Of a DNA stretch of 64,000 nt, positions 17,389-25,448 are shown one piece after another. The stretch spans positions 124,001-188,000 of the forward strand of contig DAIMEJ010000002.1 of the NCBI GenBank assembly GCA_036725345.1, read 5' to 3'. The first letter of the stretch is position 1. Every line of letters starts with the position of its first letter. Below the pieces are notes generated by a model that was not told the DNA's origin, searched no databases, and saw nothing but the letters and a program-made list of their open reading frames with translations. The translations under genes were made by a program, and so were the position numbers. This DNA comes from JAPLJU01 sp036725345 (GTDB taxonomy: Bacteria > Desulfobacterota > Syntrophia > Syntrophales > UBA2192).

Positions 17389-17976
17389 ATGAGAAGTCGT
17401 GTATCCATGATTGTCCTGTGCGCCGTCATGCTGTTTTCGACCGGCGCCCCCCCGGCCTTTGCCCTCCCCGATGAATACCTGTTTTGCGATCCCCCCCGCG
17501 GATGGAGCGTCACGTCGAAAAAAGCAGACTCCAAAACGGCCGTCATGGAGATCCGGCCTGATTCCGAGAAGGCCAACGGCTGGTCGCAGAACATCACGGT
17601 CCAGACCTTTTACGGAAGGTCCGACATCCTCCCCTCCCAGTGGTGTGAAGACTTCAAAACGCAGATGACGGAGGCCTGTTCAAGCCTCTCCTTCTCGAGG
17701 GTGACGGTTTTCAAGGACAACGGTTTCAGCGCGGCAAGAATGATGATGTACTGTCCGGACCTCACGGAATGTGAGCGGATTCCCGAAAATCTACGCAAGA
17801 AAAAGGGGGAGATCGTCTACATCAAGGCCATCCGCGGCCTCAATCACTTCTACGTGATCCAGCGCGCCTGGCGGGGCAAGCCCTTCGAGGACCCTTCCAC
17901 CTCGGAAATGCCGAAAGGGCTCATGACGGAGTGGATGAAATTCTTCGAGAGGGTCCAGGTCCATCCGGCGAAATGA
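17389..17976 (+). CDS. Secreted protein of unknown function
   Basis: 195 residues from ATG 17389, with a Sec signal peptide (MRSRVSMIVLCAVMLFSTG, cleavage probable after PAFA). An upstream extension of the frame to 17290 would hide the signal and overlap the promoter, so I reject it. The mature part has a few cysteines (WCEDF, EACSS, YCPDLTEC) that could form disulfides in the periplasm. I do not recognise the family. It ends 57 bases before the end of the convergent HAD gene. Confidence 0.75.
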   Translation: MRSRVSMIVLCAVMLFSTGAPPAFALPDEYLFCDPPRGWSVTSKKADSKTAVMEIRPDSEKANGWSQNITVQTFYGRSDILPSQWCEDFKTQMTEACSSLSFSRVTVFKDNGFSAARMMMYCPDLTECERIPENLRKKKGEIVYIKAIRGLNHFYVIQRAWRGKPFEDPSTSEMPKGLMTEWMKFFERVQVHPAK

Positions 17977-18032
17977 TGTCTCCCGCGGGCCGCGCCAGTG
18001 ACTCACGGTCCGGGTGTGAGGACGCCGGTCGA

Positions 18033-18647
18033 TCAGCATTCGAGCAGTTCCTCGGGCGAGTCGATCAGGTAATCCGGCCCCGCTTCCGCGAGCCTTTCCC
18101 TCGGGTGCCAGCCCCAGGTGACGCCAATCGTTTTCACACCCGCGCTCCGGGCTTCTTTAATATCCCCTTTGGTATCCCCGATATAATAACTTCGCTCCCG
18201 CTCCGTGCCGAAGGCTTTCATGGCGTGAAGGATTTTCTCGCTTTTGCCGAGCATGAACTCGTAACCCAGGATATCGTCAAAACAGCGCTCCAGGCCGTGC
18301 CTTTTCAGGATCAACCGGATCGCGCGGGCGGAATTGGAGGAGATGATGACGAACCTTTTGCCTTTTCTCAATTTTTTCAAGACGGGGATGAGTTCGGGAA
18401 AGGGCCTGACGCTGTCGTAATCGAGGGTCGGGGCAACCGATGCGGCGACCTTCGTAAATGCCCGCACATCGACCCCGCGACGGGCGATGGCCTCGTAGAA
18501 ATTGTCGTCGAAGAGGGACAGGAATTCCTCGCGGCTCCCGATCGGGGACAGCCCCATGGTCTCCAGGCAGACGTTGACGGACTTCTCGTAAAGGCCGAGG
18601 GAGTCCACGATCACACCGTCAAAATCAAAAATAAACAGATCTTCCAT
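18033..18647 (-). CDS. HAD-superfamily phosphatase (phosphoglycolate phosphatase-like)
   Basis: A 204-residue HAD hydrolase with motif I FDFDGVIVDS, motif II ISSNS, a motif III lysine in GKSEKI, and motif IV GDTKGDI. The helical cap sits between motifs I and II, as in Gph/PGMB types. The substrate is likely a small phosphate ester and cannot be fixed from sequence. It lies 77 bases after mtnA on the same strand, so it may be the tail of the gat-mtnA run. Confidence 0.88.
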   Translation of the reverse strand: MEDLFIFDFDGVIVDSLGLYEKSVNVCLETMGLSPIGSREEFLSLFDDNFYEAIARRGVDVRAFTKVAASVAPTLDYDSVRPFPELIPVLKKLRKGKRFVIISSNSARAIRLILKRHGLERCFDDILGYEFMLGKSEKILHAMKAFGTERERSYYIGDTKGDIKEARSAGVKTIGVTWGWHPRERLAEAGPDYLIDSPEELLEC

Positions 18648-18724
18648 GTCCTCTCAGCGACGGCCCGCCCCTCCGGACTCGAAAAGTACCGACTTTATCC
18701 GGCCATAGAACAGAACTTAAAACG

Positions 18725-19762
18725 CTACGCATCGAAGAGTCCCCGGATGCTCTTGGAGAAAGGTTTTCGAGCCACCCCCTTCTCGGTGATGATGGCCGTG
18801 ATATAGCGGTGAGGGGTTAAATCGAAGGCGGGGTTGTAGACCGCGACCGCTTCGGGGGCCGTCCTCAACCCCTGAAGCCCTTTCACCTCGTCGACGTGGC
18901 GCTCCTCGATGGGAATGCCCCGGCCGTCTTTGACCGACCGGTCAACGGTGGAAAGCGGAGCCGCGACGTAGAAGGGGATCCCGTGCGCCTTGGCCAGGAC
19001 GGCAATCGAGTAGGTCCCGATTTTGTTGACCGTGTCGCCGTTTGCCGCTATGCGGTCGGCCCCCACCATGACGAGATCGACCTTGCCCTGCTGCATGATG
19101 AAGCCCGCCATGTTGTCCGCGATCAGCGTTGCGGGGATACGTTCCTCCAGGAGTTCCCAGCAGGTGAGCCTGGCGCCCTGAAGTACGGGTCGCGTCTCAT
19201 CGACGTAGACGTGGACGGTCTTTCCTTCCTCGCGGGCCGCACGGATGACGCCCAGGGCCGTCCCGTAGCCCGCCGTGGCCAGGGCGCCCGCGTTGCAGTG
19301 GGTGAGGATGTTGTCGCCGTCCCGTATGAAGGCCTTTCCGTTCAGACCGATCCGGCGATTGACCTCGATGTCCTCCTCGCCGACGGCGATGGCCTCCTCG
19401 ACCAGGGCCTTTTTCACGGCCGTGATTCCGGAGGGAAGGACTTCGGCAAAACGCCGCTGCATCCGCTCGATGGCCCAGAAGAGGTTTCGGGCCGTGGGGC
19501 GCGCTTTCGAAAAGGCCCTGCAGAGATCCTCGAAGGACTTCCGGAATTCGGTTATCTTCGTTTCGGAAAGATGGAGCGTGCCCAGGGCGATGCCCATGGC
19601 CGCGGCAACGCCGATGGCCGGGGCGCCTCGGACCGTGAGGTCTTTGATGGCCGCGAGGACGTCGCGCCAGTCCGTGAGGGTCAGGTAGTGCACCTTCCCC
19701 GGAAGGGCCTTTTGATCGATGAGGACGACGGCGTCGTCCGCCCAGAGGATGGTTCGGATCAT
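18725..19762 (-). CDS. mtnA: S-methyl-5-thioribose-1-phosphate isomerase
   Basis: Isomerises methylthioribose-1-phosphate to methylthioribulose-1-phosphate in methionine salvage. The 345 residues begin MIRTILWADDAVVLIDQ. They contain the GAPAIG loop, the catalytic cysteine in THCNAGALATAGYG and the catalytic aspartate in VGADRIAANGDTVNKIGTY. The start is ATG 19762, which overlaps the gatB stop as ATGA. The frame is open upstream to 20338, but that part lies inside gatB and is not protein-like. No other salvage genes are nearby, so a role in related sugar-phosphate isomerisation is possible. Coupling to gatB suggests co-regulation only. Confidence 0.93.
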   Translation of the reverse strand: MIRTILWADDAVVLIDQKALPGKVHYLTLTDWRDVLAAIKDLTVRGAPAIGVAAAMGIALGTLHLSETKITEFRKSFEDLCRAFSKARPTARNLFWAIERMQRRFAEVLPSGITAVKKALVEEAIAVGEEDIEVNRRIGLNGKAFIRDGDNILTHCNAGALATAGYGTALGVIRAAREEGKTVHVYVDETRPVLQGARLTCWELLEERIPATLIADNMAGFIMQQGKVDLVMVGADRIAANGDTVNKIGTYSIAVLAKAHGIPFYVAAPLSTVDRSVKDGRGIPIEERHVDEVKGLQGLRTAPEAVAVYNPAFDLTPHRYITAIITEKGVARKPFSKSIRGLFDA

Positions 19763-21192
19763 GATCCGGCAAGCATTTTCTTGAGCAGCTCGTTCACGAG
19801 CTGAGGGTTGGCCTTCCCCTTGGTGACTTTCATTACCTGGCCCACGAAGAAGGCGAAGAGTTTCTCCTTGCCGGCGCGGTACTCGGCGAGCTGCGCCGGG
19901 TTTTTCGTCATGGCTTCCTCGATGGCCTTCACGACGGCCCCCTCGTCGGTGATCTGGGTCAGGCCCTTCTCCCTGACGATATCGGCGGGTTTCTTCGAAG
20001 ATTTGTACATGGCCTCGAAGACTTCCTTGGCGATCTTTCCGCTGATGGTCCCGTCCTCGATGAGGTTGATCATCTCCGCCACATGGGCGGGGGAGACGGG
20101 ACTCTCCCGGATGTCGCGTTTCTCCTCGTTGAGGTAACGCAGGAGATCGCCCATGACCCAGTTGCCGGCGATCTTCGGTTTGCCGCAGAGGCGCACGGTC
20201 TCTTCGTAGAAATCGGCCAGGGCCCGGGTCGTCGTCAGCACACCGGCGTCGTACACGGGGATGCCGTACCGCTCGACAAATCGTTCCTGCTTCTCCAGCT
20301 GAAGCTCCGGGACCGTTTTGCGGACCTCCTCGACCCATTCTTCGGAGATCAGGACGGGAACGAGGTCCGGGTCGGGGAAATAGCGGTAGTCATGGGCCTC
20401 CTCCTTGCCGCGCATGGAGTGGGTTTGACCCTGGGCATCGTCCCAGAGGCGGGTCTCCTGGATGACCTCGCCGCCGCTCTCCAGGATGTATTGCTGCCGT
20501 TTGACTTCGTACTCCAGGGCCCGTTGGACATTACGGAAAGAGTTCATGTTCTTGAGTTCCGTTCTCGTCCCGAAGGATTCGGCGCCTCTCGGCCGCAGAG
20601 AAACATTGGCGTCGCAGCGAAAAGAGCCCTCCTCCATGTTGCCGTCGCAGATCTCGAGGTAGACCAGTATGTCGCGCAGCCTGCGCAGGTACTCCGAGGC
20701 CTCCTCGGGGCTTCGCATGTCCGGCTCGCTCACGATCTCGATAAGGGGCACGCCCGTGCGGTTGAAGTCCACGTAACTCCAGGGATTGCGTTCGTCGTGG
20801 ATGAGTTTGCCGGCATCCTCCTCCATGTGAATCCGGGTGATGCCGATCCGCTTCTTCCGCCCGTCCAACAGGATGTCGATATAGCCGTGTTCGGCCAGGG
20901 GATGGGCATATTGCGATATCTGGTAGCCCTTGGGGAGATCGGGGTAGAAGTAGTTCTTCCGCGCAAAGTTCTCGTAGGCGTTGATGCGGCAGTGGGTGGC
21001 GAGGGCCATCTTTATGGAGAACTCCACCACCTTCCGGTTCAGGACGGGAAGCACGCCCGGCATGCCGAGGCAGATATGGCAGGTGTTCCGGTTGGGTTCG
21101 GCGCCGAATTTGGTGGGGCACCCGCAGAATATCTTCGAGTCGGTGAGAAGCTGGGCGTGGACTTCCAGCCCGATCACGGTTTCGTAGGACAT
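19759..21192 (-). CDS. gatB: Asp/Glu-tRNA amidotransferase subunit B
   Basis: The kinase and tRNA-binding subunit of GatCAB, which converts Glu-tRNA(Gln) and Asp-tRNA(Asn) to the amide forms. The 477 residues have the GatB signature YETVIGLEVHAQL, the zinc-like CGCP...CHICLGMPGVLP, FYPDLPKGYQISQY, and a C-terminal YqeY/GatB domain from about 330. The start overlaps the gatA stop (TGATG) and its end overlaps mtnA, so the three are tightly coupled. Confidence 0.97.
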   Translation of the reverse strand: MSYETVIGLEVHAQLLTDSKIFCGCPTKFGAEPNRNTCHICLGMPGVLPVLNRKVVEFSIKMALATHCRINAYENFARKNYFYPDLPKGYQISQYAHPLAEHGYIDILLDGRKKRIGITRIHMEEDAGKLIHDERNPWSYVDFNRTGVPLIEIVSEPDMRSPEEASEYLRRLRDILVYLEICDGNMEEGSFRCDANVSLRPRGAESFGTRTELKNMNSFRNVQRALEYEVKRQQYILESGGEVIQETRLWDDAQGQTHSMRGKEEAHDYRYFPDPDLVPVLISEEWVEEVRKTVPELQLEKQERFVERYGIPVYDAGVLTTTRALADFYEETVRLCGKPKIAGNWVMGDLLRYLNEEKRDIRESPVSPAHVAEMINLIEDGTISGKIAKEVFEAMYKSSKKPADIVREKGLTQITDEGAVVKAIEEAMTKNPAQLAEYRAGKEKLFAFFVGQVMKVTKGKANPQLVNELLKKMLAGS

Positions 21193-22649
21193 CAGACGCT
21201 TGGCCTCCTTCTCCTGATGCCTGAATGTTTCTCGTAGGCGTGAGCGACCTGCAGAAGTTTTCCTTCCTCAAAGTGACCCGCCAGAAACTGAACCCCGATG
21301 GGAAGCCCCGACTTCGTGTAACCGCAGGGGACCGATATCCCGGGGATCCCGGCCAGGTTGGTCGATATCGTGAAAATATCAGAAAGGTACATCTGGAGGG
21401 GATCGTCTGTCTTCTCCCCGATCCGGAACGCGGGCGTGGGGCTCGTGGGGGTTATGATGACGTCGCAGGTCTTGAAGGCTTCCTGAAAGTCGCGCTTGAT
21501 CAGCGTTCGAACCTGGGAGGCCTTTTTGTAATAGGCATCGTAGTACCCGGAAGAAAGCGCGTAGGTCCCGATCATGATCCTCCGCTTCACTTCGGCACCG
21601 AAGCCTTCGGATCGCGTCATCTTGTACATTTCCAGAAGGTCCCGGCCCCCGGCCGAACGATAGCCGTATTTGACGCCGTCATACCGGGCGAGGTTGGAAC
21701 TTGCCTCGGCGGGGGCGACGACGTAGTAAACGGCCAGGCAGTACTCGGTGTGGGGCAGTGAGATGTCGACGCATTTCACCCCGACTCCCTCGAGGACGGC
21801 GATGGCTTTCCTGACGGCGCCTTCCACCTCCGGGTCGATCCCCTCGATGAAATACTCCTTCGGGATCCCCGCAGTCCATCCCCTGACATCCTTCCCGATA
21901 AAGGAGAGATAATCGGGAACCTCCATCGGAACCGATGTGGACTCCAGGGGATCATAGCCGGCGATGACGTTCATCATGATGGCACTGTCTTCCACGTCCT
22001 TCGTGAATGGCCCGATCTGATCCAGCGATGACGCGAAGGCGACGAGGCCGAAACGCGACACCCTGCCGTAGGTCGGCTTGAGGCCCACGACCCCGCACAG
22101 GGCCGCCGGCTGCCGGATCGACCCGCCGGTGTCGGAACCCGTCGCCGCGATGCACTCGTCGGCCGCCACGGCCGATGCCGACCCCCCGCTGGAGCCTCCC
22201 GGAATCCGTTCGAGATCCCAGGGGTTGCGGGTGACGCCGAACCAGGACGTCTCCGTCGAGGAACCCATGGCGAATTCATCCATGTTCGCCTTCCCCACGA
22301 AAACGGCGCCTGCCTCCCTCAGCTTTTTCACCACCGTGGCGTCGTAAGGGGGAATGAAATTGTGGAGGATGCGCGAACCGCAGGTCGTCCTCACGCCCCG
22401 GGTGCACATGATGTCCTTGAGGGCGACGGGAATACCGGTGAGCGCCTTGGTCTTCCCGTCCCGGATGTCGCGGTCCGCGTGCTCGGCCGCCTCGTAAGCC
22501 GGCTCCCGCATCAGTGTGATGTAGGAATGGACCTTCCCTTCCACGGCGTCGATCCTCTTGAACACGGCGTCGACGACCTCACTGGCGGAGACATCTCTCT
22601 TTCTTAACTTGTCCTGCAACTCGTGGATGGTCAGTTCATTCAGTCCCAT
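21192..22649 (-). CDS. gatA: Asp/Glu-tRNA amidotransferase subunit A
   Basis: The amidase-signature subunit, which releases ammonia from glutamine for GatB. 485 residues. The catalytic triad is Lys in VALKDIMCTRG and two serines in the GGSSGGSASAVAA and DTGGSIRQPAALCG motifs. It overlaps gatB by one base and follows gatC by 62 bases. The length is typical. Confidence 0.97.
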   Translation of the reverse strand: MGLNELTIHELQDKLRKRDVSASEVVDAVFKRIDAVEGKVHSYITLMREPAYEAAEHADRDIRDGKTKALTGIPVALKDIMCTRGVRTTCGSRILHNFIPPYDATVVKKLREAGAVFVGKANMDEFAMGSSTETSWFGVTRNPWDLERIPGGSSGGSASAVAADECIAATGSDTGGSIRQPAALCGVVGLKPTYGRVSRFGLVAFASSLDQIGPFTKDVEDSAIMMNVIAGYDPLESTSVPMEVPDYLSFIGKDVRGWTAGIPKEYFIEGIDPEVEGAVRKAIAVLEGVGVKCVDISLPHTEYCLAVYYVVAPAEASSNLARYDGVKYGYRSAGGRDLLEMYKMTRSEGFGAEVKRRIMIGTYALSSGYYDAYYKKASQVRTLIKRDFQEAFKTCDVIITPTSPTPAFRIGEKTDDPLQMYLSDIFTISTNLAGIPGISVPCGYTKSGLPIGVQFLAGHFEEGKLLQVAHAYEKHSGIRRRRPSV

Positions 22650-22711
22650 GATTTAACCTGATTTCTTTTTCCCTATGCCTTCAGCCTTTAGCCCTTCGCC
22701 CTTTGCCATTT

Positions 22712-22999
22712 CTATTCAATCACCTTCGGCACTCGGTAGTAACTCCCCGCCTCGTCGGGAGCGTTCGCTAGGGAGAGTTCGTGAGGCAGGGACGACCGGA
22801 CGTCATCCCCTCGAAAGGCGTTCTGCAGGCTGATGGCATGCGTTTCGGGTTCCACGTTTGTCGTGTCCACCTCGTTCAACTTTTCCATGTAGGCGAGGAT
22901 ATTGTTGAGCTGGTGGGTAAACTTCTCTTTTTCCTCCTCCTGGAATTCGAGCCTCGCCAGGTGGGCCACGTGTTCCACTTCCTGTTTCGTGATTTTCAA
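22712..22999 (-). CDS. gatC: Asp/Glu-tRNA amidotransferase subunit C
   Basis: The 95-residue stabilising subunit of GatCAB, with the typical MKITKQEVEHVAHLARLEF start and FRGDDVRSSLP...DEAGSYYRVPKVIE end. It is first in the gatC-gatA-gatB-mtnA series. The 79 bases upstream, up to the deacetylase gene, may or may not contain a separate promoter. Confidence 0.95.
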   Translation of the reverse strand: MKITKQEVEHVAHLARLEFQEEEKEKFTHQLNNILAYMEKLNEVDTTNVEPETHAISLQNAFRGDDVRSSLPHELSLANAPDEAGSYYRVPKVIE

Positions 23000-23078
23000 A
23001 GCGGCGCCTCCAGTTGAAAAAATCGCAAAGCCCCGGGGCTTCCCTGCGGAAGGGGGGCTTCACCGAAAAGGCTTCTGT

Positions 23079-24137
23079 CTACTGAAAAATCTTCCAGAAC
23101 GGTTTGACCTGGTTGATAACGGCATTGATGATGGAATCAATCGCCGGGTTTGCCTTCGACTCCACGGATTCCATCTCAGCGGCCGGGATATGCGTCGCCC
23201 CGATCATCTCGTTCAAAACCACCTGGATGGACTGGGTCAGGCCCTCGATGTGGTAACCCCCTTCGAGGGTGATGACGAACCGCCCGCCGCAGCAGGCATC
23301 GGCGATGTCCATGAGAACCCGCGCGAGACGTCCGAAACCCTGGGGGGTGACCTGCATGCCCCCCAGGGGATCCTTGAAGTAAATGTCGAACCCGGCGGAG
23401 AGCATGACGATATCGGGCTTGAACTCCAGCGCCACGGGTTTCAGGATTTTCCTGAATATTTTCAGGTATTCCGCATCCCCCGGCCCGGTTCTCAGCGGCA
23501 CGTTGACCGTGTAGCCCTGCCCGGCGCCCCTTCCGATTTCCTGGACGCTGCCCGTGCCGGGGTAATAGGGGTACTGGTGCGTCGAGAAGTAGAGCACCCG
23601 GGAATCCTCGTAGAAGGAGTGTTGCGTCCCGTTTCCGTGATGCAGGTCCCAGTCCACGATGAGGATCCTCTGCATTCCGTGTTTCTTGATGGCGTGCACG
23701 GCTCCGATGGCGACATTGTTGAAAAGGCAGAATCCGGCCGCACGGTTTGCCTCGGCATGGTGTCCCGGGGGCCTGACAAAAGCGAATGCGTTTTTCACCT
23801 CACCCTTCACGACACAGTCCACCGAGTTCAGAAATCCACCCACCGCGAGCCGCGCCACTTCGAAGGATTCCGGGGAAGTCTCTGTGTCCGGGTCGAGGTA
23901 GGAGTGACTCTTCCCCGACGTTGCCGCCACCATGCGGTAGTATGAGGGGAGGTGGATTGCCTCGATTTCCTCCTCGGAAGCGAAACGGGGAGTGATATCG
24001 ACAAATCTCCCTTTCATTTCGCCACTCTCGAGCATCTTGTATATCGCCTCCAGCCTGCGCGGCGATTCAGGGTGATAATGCCCCGTCTCGTGATTGAGAT
24101 ACCGATAATCCTTGACAATCCCCGTCTGAGAGGGCAT
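23079..24137 (-). CDS. Histone-deacetylase-family zinc amidohydrolase
   Basis: A 352-residue HDAC-fold protein, with class II-like motifs: RPPGHHAE (active histidine pair), DWDLHHGNGTQ (zinc aspartate and histidine), SAGFD (second aspartate) and LEGGYHIEGL. Bacterial members deacetylate polyamines or acetyl-lysine proteins such as acetyl-CoA synthetase (AcuC). Without an acs or polyamine neighbour the substrate is open. It is divergent from tatA. A GGAGG-type ribosome site lies before its ATG. Confidence 0.92.
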   Translation of the reverse strand: MPSQTGIVKDYRYLNHETGHYHPESPRRLEAIYKMLESGEMKGRFVDITPRFASEEEIEAIHLPSYYRMVAATSGKSHSYLDPDTETSPESFEVARLAVGGFLNSVDCVVKGEVKNAFAFVRPPGHHAEANRAAGFCLFNNVAIGAVHAIKKHGMQRILIVDWDLHHGNGTQHSFYEDSRVLYFSTHQYPYYPGTGSVQEIGRGAGQGYTVNVPLRTGPGDAEYLKIFRKILKPVALEFKPDIVMLSAGFDIYFKDPLGGMQVTPQGFGRLARVLMDIADACCGGRFVITLEGGYHIEGLTQSIQVVLNEMIGATHIPAAEMESVESKANPAIDSIINAVINQVKPFWKIFQ

Positions 24138-24237
24138 GATTCACCTCCTGAATTGGCCTGTAATATTTTCGTGCTCAATATCACGAAACACCTTAAAAAG
24201 CAAAGATTTTGGTCCACCCGGCGCGTCTTGAAAACCG

Positions 24238-24265
24238 TTGACAAGCCGCCGGAGCTGGATATATT
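24238..24265 (+). promoter_or_regulatory. Sigma-70 promoter of tatA
   Basis: Perfect -35 TTGACA (24238-24243), a 16-base spacer and -10 TATATT (24260-24265), 32 bases before the tatA ATG. It is the best promoter by consensus in this part of the window. Confidence 0.72.
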
Positions 24266-24297
24266 GATCTCACCACTGGAAACAAGGATTGAACCTT

Positions 24298-24591
24298 ATG
24301 TTTGGCATCGGAATGCCGGAGTTGATTGTCATTCTGATCGTTGCGCTTCTCGTGATCGGGCCCAAGCGGCTGCCGGACATCGCCAAGGCCCTGGGAAAAG
24401 GGGTTTCCGAATTCAGGAGGGCCATGGACGGCGTGAAAGAGGAACTGAACGTCGATGAGTTGAAGAAGGACGCGGGCGACCTGAAAGATTCCCTGCTCTA
24501 CGGCTCAAAAGATAAGGCGGAGGGTCAGGCAACCCCGGCGGAAGTCGGGGGGACCCCGGAAGGAAAAACAGGCCAGAACCATGAAAAATAA
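24298..24591 (+). CDS. tatA: Twin-arginine translocase subunit TatA/TatB
   Basis: 97 residues starting MFGIGMPELIVILIVALLVIG, the short membrane anchor, followed by the amphipathic helix GPKRLPDIAKALGKGVSEFRRA and a charged tail. ATG 24298 has AAGGA at proper distance; an upstream TTG at 24289 is in frame but not needed. TatA builds the pore for folded proteins in the inner membrane. The FG pair before the anchor and the helix sequence fit TatA better than TatB. Two Tat-signal proteins in this window (52738 and 63204) are possible clients. Confidence 0.93.
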   Translation: MFGIGMPELIVILIVALLVIGPKRLPDIAKALGKGVSEFRRAMDGVKEELNVDELKKDAGDLKDSLLYGSKDKAEGQATPAEVGGTPEGKTGQNHEK

Positions 24592-24625
24592 TCCTGCGGG
24601 CCTTCAGGACGCCGCATCACGGCTG

Positions 24626-24659
24626 ACTCTGGATCTCCCCGGTCCAGAGTTCAATTTTT
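24626..24659 (+). terminator. Hairpin with T-run between tatA and tatC
   Basis: An 8-bp perfect stem (24626-24633 with 24643-24650), then TCAATTTTT. It could trim transcription after tatA, giving more TatA than TatC, or merely stabilise the messenger. The U tract is interrupted, so termination would be partial. Confidence 0.4.
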
Positions 24660-24682
24660 ATGCGCGGGGAAGAACGTAAACG

Positions 24683-25444
24683 GTGCGTGGCCAGGGCATG
24701 AGCGATCCCGACAATGAGAAAATGCCCCTGACGGCACATCTCGAAGAGCTGCGGACAAGACTCATCCGAAGCCTCATAGCCGTCGGCGTCTGCTTTGTTG
24801 TCTGTTACGGCTTCAAGGAAAAGCTTTTCTGGGTCGTCTCCCGGCCGCTCATCGAGGTGATGCCCCCCGGGAGCTTCATGATCTTCACGGGCCTTCCAGA
24901 GGCTTTTTTCACCTATCTGAAAATTTCCTTCTTTGCAGGGCTTTTCCTGGCCAGCCCCTTCGTGCTCTACCAGATCTGGAAATTCATATCGCCGGGGCTT
25001 TACCCGGCGGAAAAAAAATACGTCGTCCCCTTCGTGATCACCTCGACTCTCCTTTTCATATCAGGGGTCTGTTTCGCTTACTTTATCGTCCTTCCGCCGG
25101 CATTCAAGTTTTTTGTGGATTTCTCCACCGATTTTTTCCGGCCCATGTTCACCCTGAAGGAATACCTGTCGCTCACCCTGAAGCTGCTCCTGGCCTTCGG
25201 GATCGTCTTCGAGATCCCCGTGTTCCTCTTCTTCATGACCAAGGTCGGCCTCGTGGACTCCCGTACCCTTGCCCGGCAGAGAAAATACGCCATCCTCATC
25301 ATCTTCATTGCGGCGGCTCTGCTGACGCCCACCCCCGACGCCTTCACGCAGATCCTGATGGCCCTCCCGATGATGGCCCTGTATGAAGTGGGCATCCTGG
25401 TCTCAAAATGGGGAGAGAGAACCAGAAAAACCCCGGTCGAGTAA
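24683..25444 (+). CDS. tatC: Twin-arginine translocase subunit TatC
   Basis: 253 residues with six membrane spans. TatC binds the twin-arginine signal. The family motif LTAHLEELRTRLIRSLI is near the N-terminus, and the helices end with LLTPTPDAFTQILMALPMMALYE. GTG 24683 has GGGGAAG ten bases upstream; ATG 24698 (MSDPDNEK) is an alternative. It follows tatA by 91 bases with a hairpin between, and is five bases before the penicillin-binding protein. Confidence 0.95.
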   Translation: MRGQGMSDPDNEKMPLTAHLEELRTRLIRSLIAVGVCFVVCYGFKEKLFWVVSRPLIEVMPPGSFMIFTGLPEAFFTYLKISFFAGLFLASPFVLYQIWKFISPGLYPAEKKYVVPFVITSTLLFISGVCFAYFIVLPPAFKFFVDFSTDFFRPMFTLKEYLSLTLKLLLAFGIVFEIPVFLFFMTKVGLVDSRTLARQRKYAILIIFIAAALLTPTPDAFTQILMALPMMALYEVGILVSKWGERTRKTPVE

Positions 25445-25448
25445 CGCC

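Noticed and set aside
19763..20338. N-terminal extension of MtnA
   Set aside because: It lies inside gatB in another frame; MtnA homology begins at ATG 19762, which overlaps the gatB stop.
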